From Hydromonas sp. (GTDB taxonomy: Bacteria; Pseudomonadota; Gammaproteobacteria; Burkholderiales; Burkholderiaceae): DNA of 64,000 nucleotides. The DNA lies in assembly GCA_017495165.1 (NCBI GenBank), contig JAFEII010000020.1, positions 1 to 64,000 of the forward strand, in the 5' to 3' direction. A program made the translations under genes and the position numbers. Positions 37,923-46,838 of this stretch are shown here, in pieces. Position 1 is the stretch's first letter, and each line of letters opens with the position of its first letter. Under the pieces are notes generated by a model. That model did not search any database. It was not told the DNA's origin and saw nothing but the letters and a program-made list of their open reading frames with translations.

Positions 37923-38984
37923 TTATTTTTTGTAAACATCTTCAGCCAACTGCAAGTTGTCTTTATTGATGTTGACATAAGGGACGCGCACCGATTTAGA
38001 CTCATCCAATTTCCATGCAGTACCTTCAGTAGGCGCTTTGCCCAATGCCGCGTTAATCGCCAATTCAACTGTGGCAGCGCCTTGGTTTTTCGCATCATTT
38101 AACACTGAACCAACCATTGTGCCTTCTTTGATTTTTGCCAAAGCATCAGGAATCGCATCCACGCCCACCACGGGCATAAACTTGCTCGGGTCTTTAAAGT
38201 AACCTTTTGCTTGCAAAGAATTAATCGCGCCCAAAGCCATGCCGTCATTATTGGCAATCACGTATTCGATTTTGTCGCCATGTTTTGCCAACCAAGCATC
38301 CATCAAGTTGTTGGCTTTTGCGGTTTCCCACATGCCCGTTTGCAACTCAAGCTGCTCTGGCTTCAAACCCGCTTTGCTCATTTCTTCAAGCACGTACTTG
38401 GTGCGTGCTTCCGCATCAGGATGACCCGGCTCACCTTTTAACAACACAAATTGGATTTTGCCGTCTTTGTTTTTGTCCCATTCAGGGTGCGCTTTTAAAG
38501 AATCGGCGATGATTTTTGCTTGCATCACGCCAGACTCAGAAGAGGTTGTTCCCACGTACCAGCACTGTGCGCAGCCTTTTAACACATCAGCCGCTGGCTC
38601 TTTGTTAAAGAAAATCACTGGGATTTTGGCAGCAGTTGCCTTGCTCACAATTGATGCGGCTGCGGCTGGGTCTACCAAATTAACCGCCAATGCTTTCACA
38701 CCTTTTGCAATCAACGCGTCAATTTGGCCGTTTTGTTTGGCTTGATCGTTTTGCGAGTCCAACACAGAAACCGCCGCCTTGCCCGCGCCTGCTTTTTCAA
38801 TTGCGTTGCGCACGAATGACATAAAGTTGTCATCGCCCTTGTAAATCACGACGCCAATTTTCGGCAATTCTGCTGCTGTTTTTGTTTCGCCCGCTGCGGT
38901 TTTTGGTGCTTCTGCTGGCTTGTTGCACCCGAACAGTGCAAAACTCGCTGCAACAACGGATAAAGCCAATAATGATTTTTTCAT
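37923..38984 (-). CDS. mglB: Galactose-binding protein, predicted lipoprotein
   Basis: A 353-residue periplasmic sugar-binding protein of the MglB type (peripla_BP_4 fold). Matching stretches are IGVVIYKGDDNFMSFVRNAIEK, VNLVDPAAAASIV, VIFFNKEP, IEYVIANNDGMALGAI and VVGVDAIPDALAKI. The N terminus is a lipoprotein signal ending in LFGC (Cys20), followed by an Ala/Lys/Thr-rich linker. E. coli MglB is soluble, so membrane tethering is an unusual feature here. A GGAG site precedes the ATG. It is the first gene of the galactose operon. Confidence 0.93.
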   Translation of the reverse strand: MKKSLLALSVVAASFALFGCNKPAEAPKTAAGETKTAAELPKIGVVIYKGDDNFMSFVRNAIEKAGAGKAAVSVLDSQNDQAKQNGQIDALIAKGVKALAVNLVDPAAAASIVSKATAAKIPVIFFNKEPAADVLKGCAQCWYVGTTSSESGVMQAKIIADSLKAHPEWDKNKDGKIQFVLLKGEPGHPDAEARTKYVLEEMSKAGLKPEQLELQTGMWETAKANNLMDAWLAKHGDKIEYVIANNDGMALGAINSLQAKGYFKDPSKFMPVVGVDAIPDALAKIKEGTMVGSVLNDAKNQGAATVELAINAALGKAPTEGTAWKLDESKSVRVPYVNINKDNLQLAEDVYKK

Positions 38985-39055
38985 AACAGTCTCCAAAGAT
39001 TAAAAAATGACGTCGATTCGAGGTTTTAAAGCGTCAAGGCTCGGCGTTGGGTAGC

Positions 39056-39084
39056 ATTCAACCTCAAAATATGCAGCATGTCAA
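39056..39084 (-). promoter_or_regulatory. Candidate mglB promoter
   Basis: On the minus strand a perfect -35 TTGACA (39084-39079) is followed 17 bases later by TTGAAT, a 4-of-6 match to TATAAT. The start codon lies about 70 bases further on. The space shared with the divergent regulator gene probably holds its operator, but I could not define one with confidence. Confidence 0.45.
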
Positions 39085-39210
39085 ATTTAATTGCTCAAAA
39101 ATACTAATTTCATCCATGTTTTTCAACAAGCCGATATTTCCCGCAAAAACCTCGCCGCTGTTGCCTTGAAATCACTTAGAATCTGCCATCAAAATCAACC
39201 AAGGCAACCC

Positions 39211-40431
39211 ATGAGTTTCTCCAGCAGCCACAGCGACCTCAAGCAAATCAACCGCTTAGCGGTCATTAACTTGGTCAAAACCAAACCAGGCATCTCGCGC
39301 GCCGACCTTGCAAAAAGAACGGGCCTGAATAAATCCACCATCGGCAAACTGGTGCAAGACTTGATTGATGACTTATGGCTGGCCGAAGAAATCACGCCCA
39401 CACTGCTCGATGGCGCTGGGCGCAGGCCAACGGGACTCACGCTCAATGGCAAAGTCCTCGCGCTATTGGGCGCTGAAATTGGCGCGGATTACATTACGGT
39501 GTTGGCCTGTTCCATTAACGGCGAAATTTTATTCAACACCACCGTGCCGTTTCAGCACGACGACATGAATGCATCGCTCGAGCAACTCGTGGGCTTACTC
39601 AAACACGCGTGGGAAATCATGGCGGAGAACCGCCACACCGTGCTTGGACTGGGGATTGCATTGCCCGGATTGATCAACCCGCTGGACGAAAAAGTCGTGG
39701 TGCTGCCCAACATCAACTGGCAAGAAGTCTCGATTGCCGAGCTGCTGCGCGCCAAATTTGCCGCCAAAAACATGCCCGACACGCCCATCACCATCATCAA
39801 TGATGCCAACGCCGCCGCGCTCTCAGAGTTTGTATTTGGCCACACCCAATACCGCCGCTCGCCGCTGATTCACCTCACCATGGCCGTTGGCGTGGGCGCG
39901 GGCATTATTACCGAAAAAGGCCTGTACAAAGGCTTTAACGGCTGGGCGGGCGAAATTGGCCACGCGATTTTACAACCGATTGACGGCCTGCCTTGCGCCT
40001 GCGGCCAGCACGGCTGCGTCGAAACACTCGTATCGCAGCGCGCCTTGAGCCGCATGGTCACACAAACCGACCGATTATTGTCCATGGACACCTTGCAGCG
40101 CCGCTTGGCGCAAGGCGATGAACTGGTCAAAAGCGGCTTGGCGCAAGTGGGGCATTTTTTGGGCATCGTTCTGCGCAATGTCGCCAATATTTTAAACCCC
40201 GAAACCATCATCATCGGCGGCCCAATGAGCCAATTTGGCAACCACTTACTCGAACCAACGTTGATAAGTTTTGTCAAACATTCCCACCAAAACCACATTC
40301 AGCCGCACATCAAGCTGTGTGAATTTGGCCACCACGCCGCTGCATTGGGCGCAGCCGCAGCCGTATTAAGCCTGCACGTTGAACCACTGGGCACGCCATT
40401 GCACTTGGCACAAAACGGCTTGCTGCGCTGA
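39211..40431 (+). CDS. ROK-family transcriptional regulator
   Basis: A 406-residue ROK (NagC/XylR-type) repressor. The N-terminal winged helix-turn-helix is visible as INLVKTKPGISRADLAKRTG and LNKSTIGKLVQDL. The ROK sugar-binding domain follows, with LGLGIALPGLIN, the NDANAAALSEF motif and the zinc motif CACGQHGCVETLVS. The ATG at 39211 follows AAGG; an in-frame start 120 bases upstream is not family-like. It is divergent from mglB and most likely represses the galactose operon until the sugar is present. Confidence 0.9.
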   Translation: MSFSSSHSDLKQINRLAVINLVKTKPGISRADLAKRTGLNKSTIGKLVQDLIDDLWLAEEITPTLLDGAGRRPTGLTLNGKVLALLGAEIGADYITVLACSINGEILFNTTVPFQHDDMNASLEQLVGLLKHAWEIMAENRHTVLGLGIALPGLINPLDEKVVVLPNINWQEVSIAELLRAKFAAKNMPDTPITIINDANAAALSEFVFGHTQYRRSPLIHLTMAVGVGAGIITEKGLYKGFNGWAGEIGHAILQPIDGLPCACGQHGCVETLVSQRALSRMVTQTDRLLSMDTLQRRLAQGDELVKSGLAQVGHFLGIVLRNVANILNPETIIIGGPMSQFGNHLLEPTLISFVKHSHQNHIQPHIKLCEFGHHAAALGAAAAVLSLHVEPLGTPLHLAQNGLLR

Positions 40432-40495
40432 TTTGGCAACGCCATCAAGCCACACCCGATTAAAAAACCCGCAAACCTCAAAATCCGCGAACCGT

Positions 40496-40524
40496 TTGAC
40501 CGCACCCCGCATTGCCCGTAGAAT
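40496..40524 (+). promoter_or_regulatory. Promoter upstream of ylqF
   Basis: TTGACC and TAGAAT are separated by exactly 17 bases and lie about 90 bases before the ylqF ATG. Each hexamer differs from consensus by one base. Confidence 0.65.
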
Positions 40525-40615
40525 GCGCCCTAGCCGTTGACGGCAACGCCATCAACCGTACGCCCGCTCAAGATTCAGCTCAAAACCCACCGCCGCACAG
40601 GCACAGAAAGTCATC

Positions 40616-41596
40616 ATGTCCATTCAATGGTTCCCCGGCCACATGCATTCAGCGCGCAACCAAGCGATTGAAACCATGGAAACCACCGACCTCGTTATCG
40701 AAGTCATCGACGCGCGCTGCCCGCTCGCCTCAAGCAACCCCTTGGTTGAAACCATGCGCCTGCACCGCCAGCGCGCCTGCCTCAAAATTTTAAACAAAAG
40801 CGACTTGGCCGACCCCGCAGTAACCGAATTGTGGCTCAAAGAGCTCAACGCCCAAAAAAACACCACCGCCATTGCGATTAACACCAAAAAACCCAACACC
40901 GTATTGCAAATATTACCGCTGTGCCGCCGCCTCGCGCCGCACCGCAACGACGGCACCAAGCCATTGCGCATGATGATTATGGGTGTGCCCAACGTTGGCA
41001 AATCCACGCTGATGAACGCGATTTTAAAACGCCGCGTCGCCAACGTCGGTGACGAACCAGCCATCACCAAAACCCAGCAACGCATTCAACTAGACAACGA
41101 CACCTTGCTCGTTGATACCCCCGGCATGCTCTGGCCAAAAATCGCCATGGACTCAGACGGCCAAATGCTCGCCGCCAGCCACGCCGTGGGCGTCAACGCG
41201 TATTACGAAGACGACGTGGCGATTTACCTGGCTGGTATTTTGCGCACGCGCTACCCGCACGTATTGCAAGCGCGCTACGGCATCAAAGACGTTGCAGACA
41301 TAGACGACGTCGCCGTGCTTGAACGCGTCGCCGCCCAACGCGGCTACCGCATCAAAGGCGGCACACTGGACTTTGACAAAGCCTGCCACACATTATTGCT
41401 CGACTACCGCAGCGGCGCACTGGGCGGCGTCAGCCTAGAAACCCCCGCCAGCCGCGCCGCCGCCGTCGCCGCCCACGACATTGCGCAAGCAGAAAAACTG
41501 GCCATAAAAGAAGAGAAAGAACGCAAACGCACCGAACACTTGGCAGGCAATCGACGGATCAAAACCGATGAGGACGATGCGCCAAAGCAGCGTTGA
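40616..41596 (+). CDS. ylqF: YlqF/RbgA-type ribosome biogenesis GTPase
   Basis: A 326-residue circularly permuted GTPase. The G4 motif NKSD comes first (LNKSDLADP), then G1 GVPNVGKSTLMN and G3 DTPGMLWP. The N-terminal WFPGHMHSARNQ is the YlqF/RbgA hallmark. RbgA acts in late assembly of the 50S subunit. The C terminus is lysine- and glutamate-rich and probably binds RNA. It is convergent with the hsdM island, from which a terminator separates it. Confidence 0.92.
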   Translation: MSIQWFPGHMHSARNQAIETMETTDLVIEVIDARCPLASSNPLVETMRLHRQRACLKILNKSDLADPAVTELWLKELNAQKNTTAIAINTKKPNTVLQILPLCRRLAPHRNDGTKPLRMMIMGVPNVGKSTLMNAILKRRVANVGDEPAITKTQQRIQLDNDTLLVDTPGMLWPKIAMDSDGQMLAASHAVGVNAYYEDDVAIYLAGILRTRYPHVLQARYGIKDVADIDDVAVLERVAAQRGYRIKGGTLDFDKACHTLLLDYRSGALGGVSLETPASRAAAVAAHDIAQAEKLAIKEEKERKRTEHLAGNRRIKTDEDDAPKQR

Positions 41597-41662
41597 GGTT
41601 TCGGACAGGGTCAACGCTTGAACATACCCAAAACACAGACATATAAAAATATAAAAATACAA

Positions 41663-41694
41663 AAACCGCTCTCTTACATGAGAGCGGTTTTTTG
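41663..41694. terminator. Bidirectional terminator between ylqF and hsdM
   Basis: An 11-bp perfect stem, AAACCGCTCTC / GAGAGCGGTTT, with a 6-base loop and T runs on both strands. Confidence 0.85.
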
Positions 41695-41726
41695 TAAGCA
41701 CACAAGCGGCTAAAACCAGCCCAACC

Positions 41727-43307
41727 TCACAGCAGCTCAGGCAAACCCAACTCGCGTAAAAATCCATTGTGCCGTTTTTTCGCATGCATAATTTGCAGCT
41801 CAACCTCACTCAACCGTTCGTGCACCACCGCCAAATCAATCGACTCTTCGGCCACAGCCGTGCTCACATAACGCGAAATATTCAGATTAAAATCATTGGC
41901 CTCAATTTCAGCCATCGTCACGCGCCGCGCATAACGAGGCTCTTCTTGACGGTATTGATAGGTCGCCACGATTTTATCGATGTGTTCGGGCAACAATTTA
42001 TTTTGGCGTTTGCCTTTTTCAAAATGCTCGGCCGCGTTGATAAACAACACATCATCCGATTTTTTACAACGCTTTAACACCAAAATACACACAGGAATAC
42101 CTGTCGAATAAAACAAATTGGCAGGCAAACCAATCACCGTATCAATATGCCCATCTTTGAGCAATTTGGTGCGTATGCGCGCCTCCGCGCCGCCACGGAA
42201 CAGCACGCCATGCGGCAGAATAATCGCCATGGTACCGTCGTCGGCCAAATAATGAAAACCATGCAACAAAAACGCAAAATCGGCCGCCGATTTAGGCGCC
42301 AGCCCATAATCTTTAAAGCGAAAATCATCCGCCAGCGCATCGGTTGGCTCCCACTTCAAACTAAATGGCGGGTTGGCCACAATCGCTTCAAACTTGAGTT
42401 TTTTGGCAGGATTGGGCTCACCAAACTCGTCCCATTGATTGAGCAGCGAATCACCATGAAAAATCGCAAATTCCGAATCTTTCACGCCATGCAGCAGCAT
42501 ATTCATCCGCGCCAAGTTATAGGTTGTGATGTTTTTTTCTTGGCCATAAATTTTGCCAATGCCATGCTCGCCCAACTGTTGGCGCACATTGAGCAACAAC
42601 GAACCCGAGCCACAAGCAAAATCGAGCACCTTATTCAACTTGGCCCGCGCCCCAGTGGTTGGGTCTTGCGCATCAAGCACCACCAAACGCGACAAAATCG
42701 TCGACATCTGCTGCGGGGTATAAAACTCACCCGCTTTTTTGCCCGAACCTGCCGCAAACTGCCCAATCAAATACTCATACGCATCGCCCAACACATCCAC
42801 GCGGGTCGAAAACTTGGTCATGCCCTCATCAAGTTTACCCACCACCGTGCACAGCAATTTATTGCGCTCAGTTTGAGTTTTGCCCAATTTTTCAGAAGCC
42901 AAATTAATCTCAGAAAACAGGCCACTAAAAGTGCCCTCAAATGAGTCTTCCTCAATATATTTAAAGCCCTTTTGCAGCGTAGACAACAAATCCGCGCTGT
43001 GCGTGCGCGCCAAATGCGCGATATTGCCCCACAAATAATCAGGCGCAATTACATAATGCAGCTTGCGGTTCATCTGCTTTTCAAACTGCGCCGTGTCATT
43101 TGGGTGGTCGCGATACCATTCAATCAGCGGCCTGTAATCAGAGCCCAGCTCCTTTTGCGCCGCCGCCTCATAATTGTCAGACAAATAACGCAAAAATAAA
43201 AACGACAACATATAATCGCGAAAATCATCCGCATTCATCGCCCCGCGCAAATCATCCGCAATGCGCCACAGCGTTGCGCCCAATTGTTTTTGGTCTTGTT
43301 CGGTCAT
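41727..43307 (-). CDS. hsdM: Type I restriction-modification system, modification subunit
   Basis: A 526-residue N6-adenine methyltransferase. The AdoMet motif is LDFACGSGSLLLN (residues 228-240) and the catalytic motif is NPPF (312-315). The N-terminal domain (LGATLWRIADDLRGAMNADDF) matches HsdM. It methylates adenines in the site recognised by HsdS. It is the last gene of the island and is separated from hsdS by 324 bases, which suggests separate transcription from its own promoter. Confidence 0.95.
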   Translation of the reverse strand: MTEQDQKQLGATLWRIADDLRGAMNADDFRDYMLSFLFLRYLSDNYEAAAQKELGSDYRPLIEWYRDHPNDTAQFEKQMNRKLHYVIAPDYLWGNIAHLARTHSADLLSTLQKGFKYIEEDSFEGTFSGLFSEINLASEKLGKTQTERNKLLCTVVGKLDEGMTKFSTRVDVLGDAYEYLIGQFAAGSGKKAGEFYTPQQMSTILSRLVVLDAQDPTTGARAKLNKVLDFACGSGSLLLNVRQQLGEHGIGKIYGQEKNITTYNLARMNMLLHGVKDSEFAIFHGDSLLNQWDEFGEPNPAKKLKFEAIVANPPFSLKWEPTDALADDFRFKDYGLAPKSAADFAFLLHGFHYLADDGTMAIILPHGVLFRGGAEARIRTKLLKDGHIDTVIGLPANLFYSTGIPVCILVLKRCKKSDDVLFINAAEHFEKGKRQNKLLPEHIDKIVATYQYRQEEPRYARRVTMAEIEANDFNLNISRYVSTAVAEESIDLAVVHERLSEVELQIMHAKKRHNGFLRELGLPELL

Positions 43308-43377
43308 TTTTTGTTCCTATCTTGATGCAGTAAAGTTTTGGCTTTTTTGGCCAGTGTTGTATGAATGATTTCAGTGC

Positions 43378-43427
43378 TTTAACTTAGGAAACACCCAAGT
43401 TAAACAAAACGCGTTTTCTTTAACTTA
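43378..43427. promoter_or_regulatory. Candidate operator upstream of hsdM
   Basis: A dyad, TTTAACTT at 43378-43385 and AAGTTAAA at 43397-43404, with an 11-base centre, followed by a third half-site TTTAACTTA at 43419-43427. It lies 70-120 bases before the hsdM start. This resembles a repressor-binding site; the regulator is unknown. Confidence 0.45.
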
Positions 43428-43448
43428 AGCCCTCGCTAAATTAAACCT

Positions 43449-43516
43449 GCGTGTCCATATTTTAATTAACGACTGATGTTACGCGGGTCGCCATTTTAGG
43501 CGATTAGGTAACACGC
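43449..43516. repeat. Nested dyad in the hsdS-hsdM gap
   Basis: GTTAC (43478-43482) pairs with GTAAC (43508-43512), and TCGCC pairs with GGCGA inside it. An outer GCGTGT (43449) pairs with ACACGC (43511). This could be a hairpin in the mRNA or a binding site. The rest of the gap is AT-rich and has no gene. Confidence 0.5.
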
Positions 43517-43631
43517 ATAATGGGTGAGCATAAAATCATCAATCGGCCGTTTTCGTGACACCACGAACGATTAAAAAATCCTTAATAATTGCCGCCTCAA
43601 GCAATATTTCGCGTCAACTTTAAGCCGCCCA

Positions 43632-44846
43632 TCATGGCTGAACCTCCTCGCTTGGGTTGGGAAACAAACCCTGCATCAGCCCTTTTTTGTGGGTTTTGAG
43701 GACATCGATTTTGCGGGTTTGTGCGTTGATGAGTTCATCAAGGCTGGAAAGACAATTGGCGATTTTTTGTTGTTCGCTCGTATCGATTTTAGGAAACAAT
43801 ATCAACTTTTCTTTAAGAATAGAAAAATGTCTTTTATATTCCTCCATGACAACAGGGGAGAACTTTAAGTATTGATACAAAAACAAAGCATCAATTTGAC
43901 CCTTTGCCTTAAGGATTTTTATACCGTCAGCACCCTGAGCGAAGGGCATCTTTACAATTTTCAAGATGCACGTATGGTCGCCAAATATGATTAATGGTAA
44001 ATCGTCTGTAATCAAGGCATCTTGGTTATTTGTCCATCCACAAATATAGCTTTGTGACTGGTCAATTATTGGATATTCACCATCCATTTTGTATGACGCA
44101 GTAGACAACTTTTGAGGTGGTGTAATCGTATCGATCAAACCACTTAATTTACTTTCCTCCCACTCCCCCGCCCCCAAAAACTCAGCAAACCGCACTCGCG
44201 GTGTGGTTTCGCCTGTTTGCGGGAAAAGCTGCTGCATCAAGCCTTTTTTGTGCTGTTTATAGGCTTCTAATGTTTGGGTTTCAGCAGTCATCAACTCGTC
44301 AAGGCTGGAAAGGCAAGCGGCGATTTTTCGTTGCTCCGAAATCTTTGGAAAACAGACTTTAAACTCTTTAATTTGCTTTGCACTAATGTGTGGTATGCCA
44401 GAACTTGTATTAATCTTATCAACATAACTCTGAAAATATGATGAATTAATTTGTTGAAAAATGAATTGTATTGGAGTTGAGTCTTTTGCCCTTAGCCGCG
44501 CAACCCTTTGAACGAGTAATGCCCCTTTGTCTTTCTGGGTTATCAAAGCAACATTTTTACCTACTTTTGAGCCATCCATAGCAATGACCAAATCATCAAT
44601 CTCAACTTTGTATTTTTCTAATCCTTGTGTACTAGCAAGATAATATCGGTCGATGTCTTTGCTGTGGCGGATTACTCCTTCTGTTATGTTTATCCCTCTT
44701 AACAATTTATTACCCGTCGAATTTTCTGATATGTCGATGCCATCGAATGGATAGCCTGAGAGAAGGTCAATGACCCTACCAATCTCATCCAGCCTCCACT
44801 CCCCCATCCCCCGAAACTCAGGAAACCGCAATTTTGGCACGTTCAT
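43632..44846 (-). CDS. hsdS: Type I restriction-modification system, specificity subunit
   Basis: A 404-residue HsdS with two target-recognition domains (about residues 1-165 and 215-365). Each is followed by a similar coiled-coil: EQRKIAACLSSLDELMTAET at about 170 and EQQKIANCLSSLDELINAQT at about 360. Each repeat ends in KGLMQ-LFP. The TRD stretches are visibly AT-rich, as is common for exchangeable domains. The ATG overlaps the rhuM stop by four bases. The recognition sequence cannot be inferred. Confidence 0.93.
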   Translation of the reverse strand: MNVPKLRFPEFRGMGEWRLDEIGRVIDLLSGYPFDGIDISENSTGNKLLRGINITEGVIRHSKDIDRYYLASTQGLEKYKVEIDDLVIAMDGSKVGKNVALITQKDKGALLVQRVARLRAKDSTPIQFIFQQINSSYFQSYVDKINTSSGIPHISAKQIKEFKVCFPKISEQRKIAACLSSLDELMTAETQTLEAYKQHKKGLMQQLFPQTGETTPRVRFAEFLGAGEWEESKLSGLIDTITPPQKLSTASYKMDGEYPIIDQSQSYICGWTNNQDALITDDLPLIIFGDHTCILKIVKMPFAQGADGIKILKAKGQIDALFLYQYLKFSPVVMEEYKRHFSILKEKLILFPKIDTSEQQKIANCLSSLDELINAQTRKIDVLKTHKKGLMQGLFPNPSEEVQP

Positions 44847-45886
44847 TTTGCACCTCGTTTGCTGGTTTTGATGTTTTGCTCAATCGCTTCTATCGTCAAT
44901 GGGTCGGCTTCTTCTGTATCTTGTTGATCCGCTTCAATGGCTTGCTGTGCTTTGCGCTGTGTGTCAAATTGTGTGTATAGGCTATTGATATGGGCTTCCA
45001 TTTGGGCATGGCTGATGCGCCCTGCACCTTGTAGGACTGCTTTGTCATTGAATGCGAGGAGTTTATCCACGGTGCTGCGCCAGTAGTCGATGGTGAGGTT
45101 TTGGCGGTCTTTGACGCGCAACTCGGCTGTTTCGAGGAATATGACGGTGAGGCGGTTCAGGCTGTCGATTTCGTCGGCTGTGAGGTAGTTCTTGGCGGTG
45201 GTGATGTCGCCTTTGCGCACGATTTTGCCTTTAAACGCGGTGAGGTTCATGTTCGGTGCGTCTGCATTGGCTCGTGCCACGATGAGTTCGGCGGCGGTCT
45301 GACCTGTGACGGCGTACAGGAGTTTGTTTTGCGTCTGCGCAAAAAACATCTGCGTGGCTTTGTCGCTGGGGTCGTAGCCATCTGAGAGTTTGAGCAGGTC
45401 GCGGACTTTTTGGTAAAAACGCACTTCGGATGCGCGTATGTCGCGGATGCGTTCGAGCAATTCATCAAAGTAGTCAAAGCGTCCTTTGGGGGCTTTGAGT
45501 CGCTCATCATCCATGATGAAGCCTTTGATGAGGTATGCGCGTAGATGGGTGTTTGCCCATTTGCGAAACTGCGTGCCGCGTAGGCTGCGCACGCGAAAGC
45601 CGATGGCAAGTATCATGTCGAGGGCGTAAAACTTGACCTTGTATTGTTTGTTATCCGCAGCAGTTATTAAGTAATCCTTAATAACTGAGTTTTCAGATAA
45701 CTCCTTTTCTTTCAATATGTTACGTATGTGTGTGTTGATATTTGCAACCGAGGTGGCAAAAAGTTCTGCCAACTGGTTTTGGTTCATCCACACGTCACCA
45801 TCTTGCGCGTAGAGCGACACGGCGGCTTGGCCGTCATCGGTGTGGTAGATGATGAGGTTTTGTGGGGTATCCGCGAGTGGGTTCAT
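44843..45886 (-). CDS. rhuM: RhuM-family protein within R-M operon
   Basis: A 347-residue protein of the virulence RhuM family. The N terminus reads NLIIYHTDDGQAAVSLYAQDGDVWMNQNQLAELF, a winged-helix-like segment follows (TSVANINTHIRNIL), and the central motif is GFRVRSLRGTQFRKWAN. The function is unknown; the family was named from a Salmonella pathogenicity island and is frequently found beside type I R-M genes. The ATG at 45886 follows GAGGAA. Translation is coupled to hsdS, and dinD ends ten bases upstream, so it is an integral part of the operon. Confidence 0.88.
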   Translation of the reverse strand: MNPLADTPQNLIIYHTDDGQAAVSLYAQDGDVWMNQNQLAELFATSVANINTHIRNILKEKELSENSVIKDYLITAADNKQYKVKFYALDMILAIGFRVRSLRGTQFRKWANTHLRAYLIKGFIMDDERLKAPKGRFDYFDELLERIRDIRASEVRFYQKVRDLLKLSDGYDPSDKATQMFFAQTQNKLLYAVTGQTAAELIVARANADAPNMNLTAFKGKIVRKGDITTAKNYLTADEIDSLNRLTVIFLETAELRVKDRQNLTIDYWRSTVDKLLAFNDKAVLQGAGRISHAQMEAHINSLYTQFDTQRKAQQAIEADQQDTEEADPLTIEAIEQNIKTSKRGAK

Positions 45887-45896
45887 GCTTTTTTCC

Positions 45897-46766
45897 TCAT
45901 GCTTCATTTTCTTGGTCGGGCTTGGGCGCAATCGCTTTTTGTTGTTCTCGTTCAATTTTGACGATGCTTTTATCGGGCGTCGGTAATTCCTCTGGCATGG
46001 TGCCGCCCAATTCGGCAATTGTTTGGCGGATTTTTTGCCCCACTTCAAAATGGGTGCGATTGGCTTGGGCTTTGCTTTTGGTTTGGTCGCGTTTGAGTTT
46101 TTCCTCGGCTTGCGTGGCGCGGAATAGATTGGCCGCCAGCTCGGTGCTGCCCATGTGGTCGAGGATTTTTTGCGATTTTTTTAAGCCTTTATGCGCGTGT
46201 ATGCCTTTGGCATCCAAGCCGCCATACAGGCCTTTATAACCGTGGTTTTGAAAAATGGCAAAATCAAGGTCGGTGTTGACCCCTGCTTGGGCGGCGGTTT
46301 CTACGAGCTGTTTGTTGTGTAGTTTGAGTTCGTGGCGTAAGAATAAACGCTTTTTGTCTTCTTCCAACGCTTGAAAATTCGCGTCATCAGCAAGCTCTTG
46401 GCGACGTGCTTGAATGGCAAAATAAACTTGCCCGTTGGCAATCACAGGTTTACTCGGGTCTGCGTTTTGCACAATGAGGTAACAGGCGTGGCGTGACAGG
46501 GCAAATGATGGCCATGCCTTTTGTGCCCCTTTACCCATTTCGATCATCTCGGTGACCTCACCGATATGATCGGACACCTGCATATTGCTTTGCTCTAACG
46601 CCGTGACGACTTTTTCAATCACCGCTATAAAGTTACGAAAATCGCTGTAATCCAAGACTTTGGCTAATGAGCGAGCATACCAAAACTCATTGCCTTGTTC
46701 GTCAAGGTGTTTGATGTCTTCAAATGTGTGGTGTGCGTGTGCGCTGTTTGTGGAGATGCGGCTCAT
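45897..46766 (-). CDS. dinD: DNA damage-inducible protein D homologue
   Basis: A 289-residue DinD with a Bro-N-type start (FEDIKHLDEQGNEFWYARSLAKVLDY). A strongly conserved middle reads FAIFQNHGYKGLYGGLDAKG, and the C-terminal half reads KKSQKILDHMGSTELAANLF. E. coli DinD is a LexA-regulated protein reported to act on RecA-DNA filaments. The ATG at 46766 follows AAAGGAAAT. I saw no clear LexA box in the 70 bases upstream. It lies between hsdR and rhuM, so expression is probably tied to the R-M operon rather than to the SOS response. Confidence 0.9.
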   Translation of the reverse strand: MSRISTNSAHAHHTFEDIKHLDEQGNEFWYARSLAKVLDYSDFRNFIAVIEKVVTALEQSNMQVSDHIGEVTEMIEMGKGAQKAWPSFALSRHACYLIVQNADPSKPVIANGQVYFAIQARRQELADDANFQALEEDKKRLFLRHELKLHNKQLVETAAQAGVNTDLDFAIFQNHGYKGLYGGLDAKGIHAHKGLKKSQKILDHMGSTELAANLFRATQAEEKLKRDQTKSKAQANRTHFEVGQKIRQTIAELGGTMPEELPTPDKSIVKIEREQQKAIAPKPDQENEA

Positions 46767-46838
46767 ATTATTTCCTTTTATTGGCTGCTGTTCGAGGTGT
46801 TTGGCGCAGACTCGGCCTGTATCGACCATGACGTTTGT

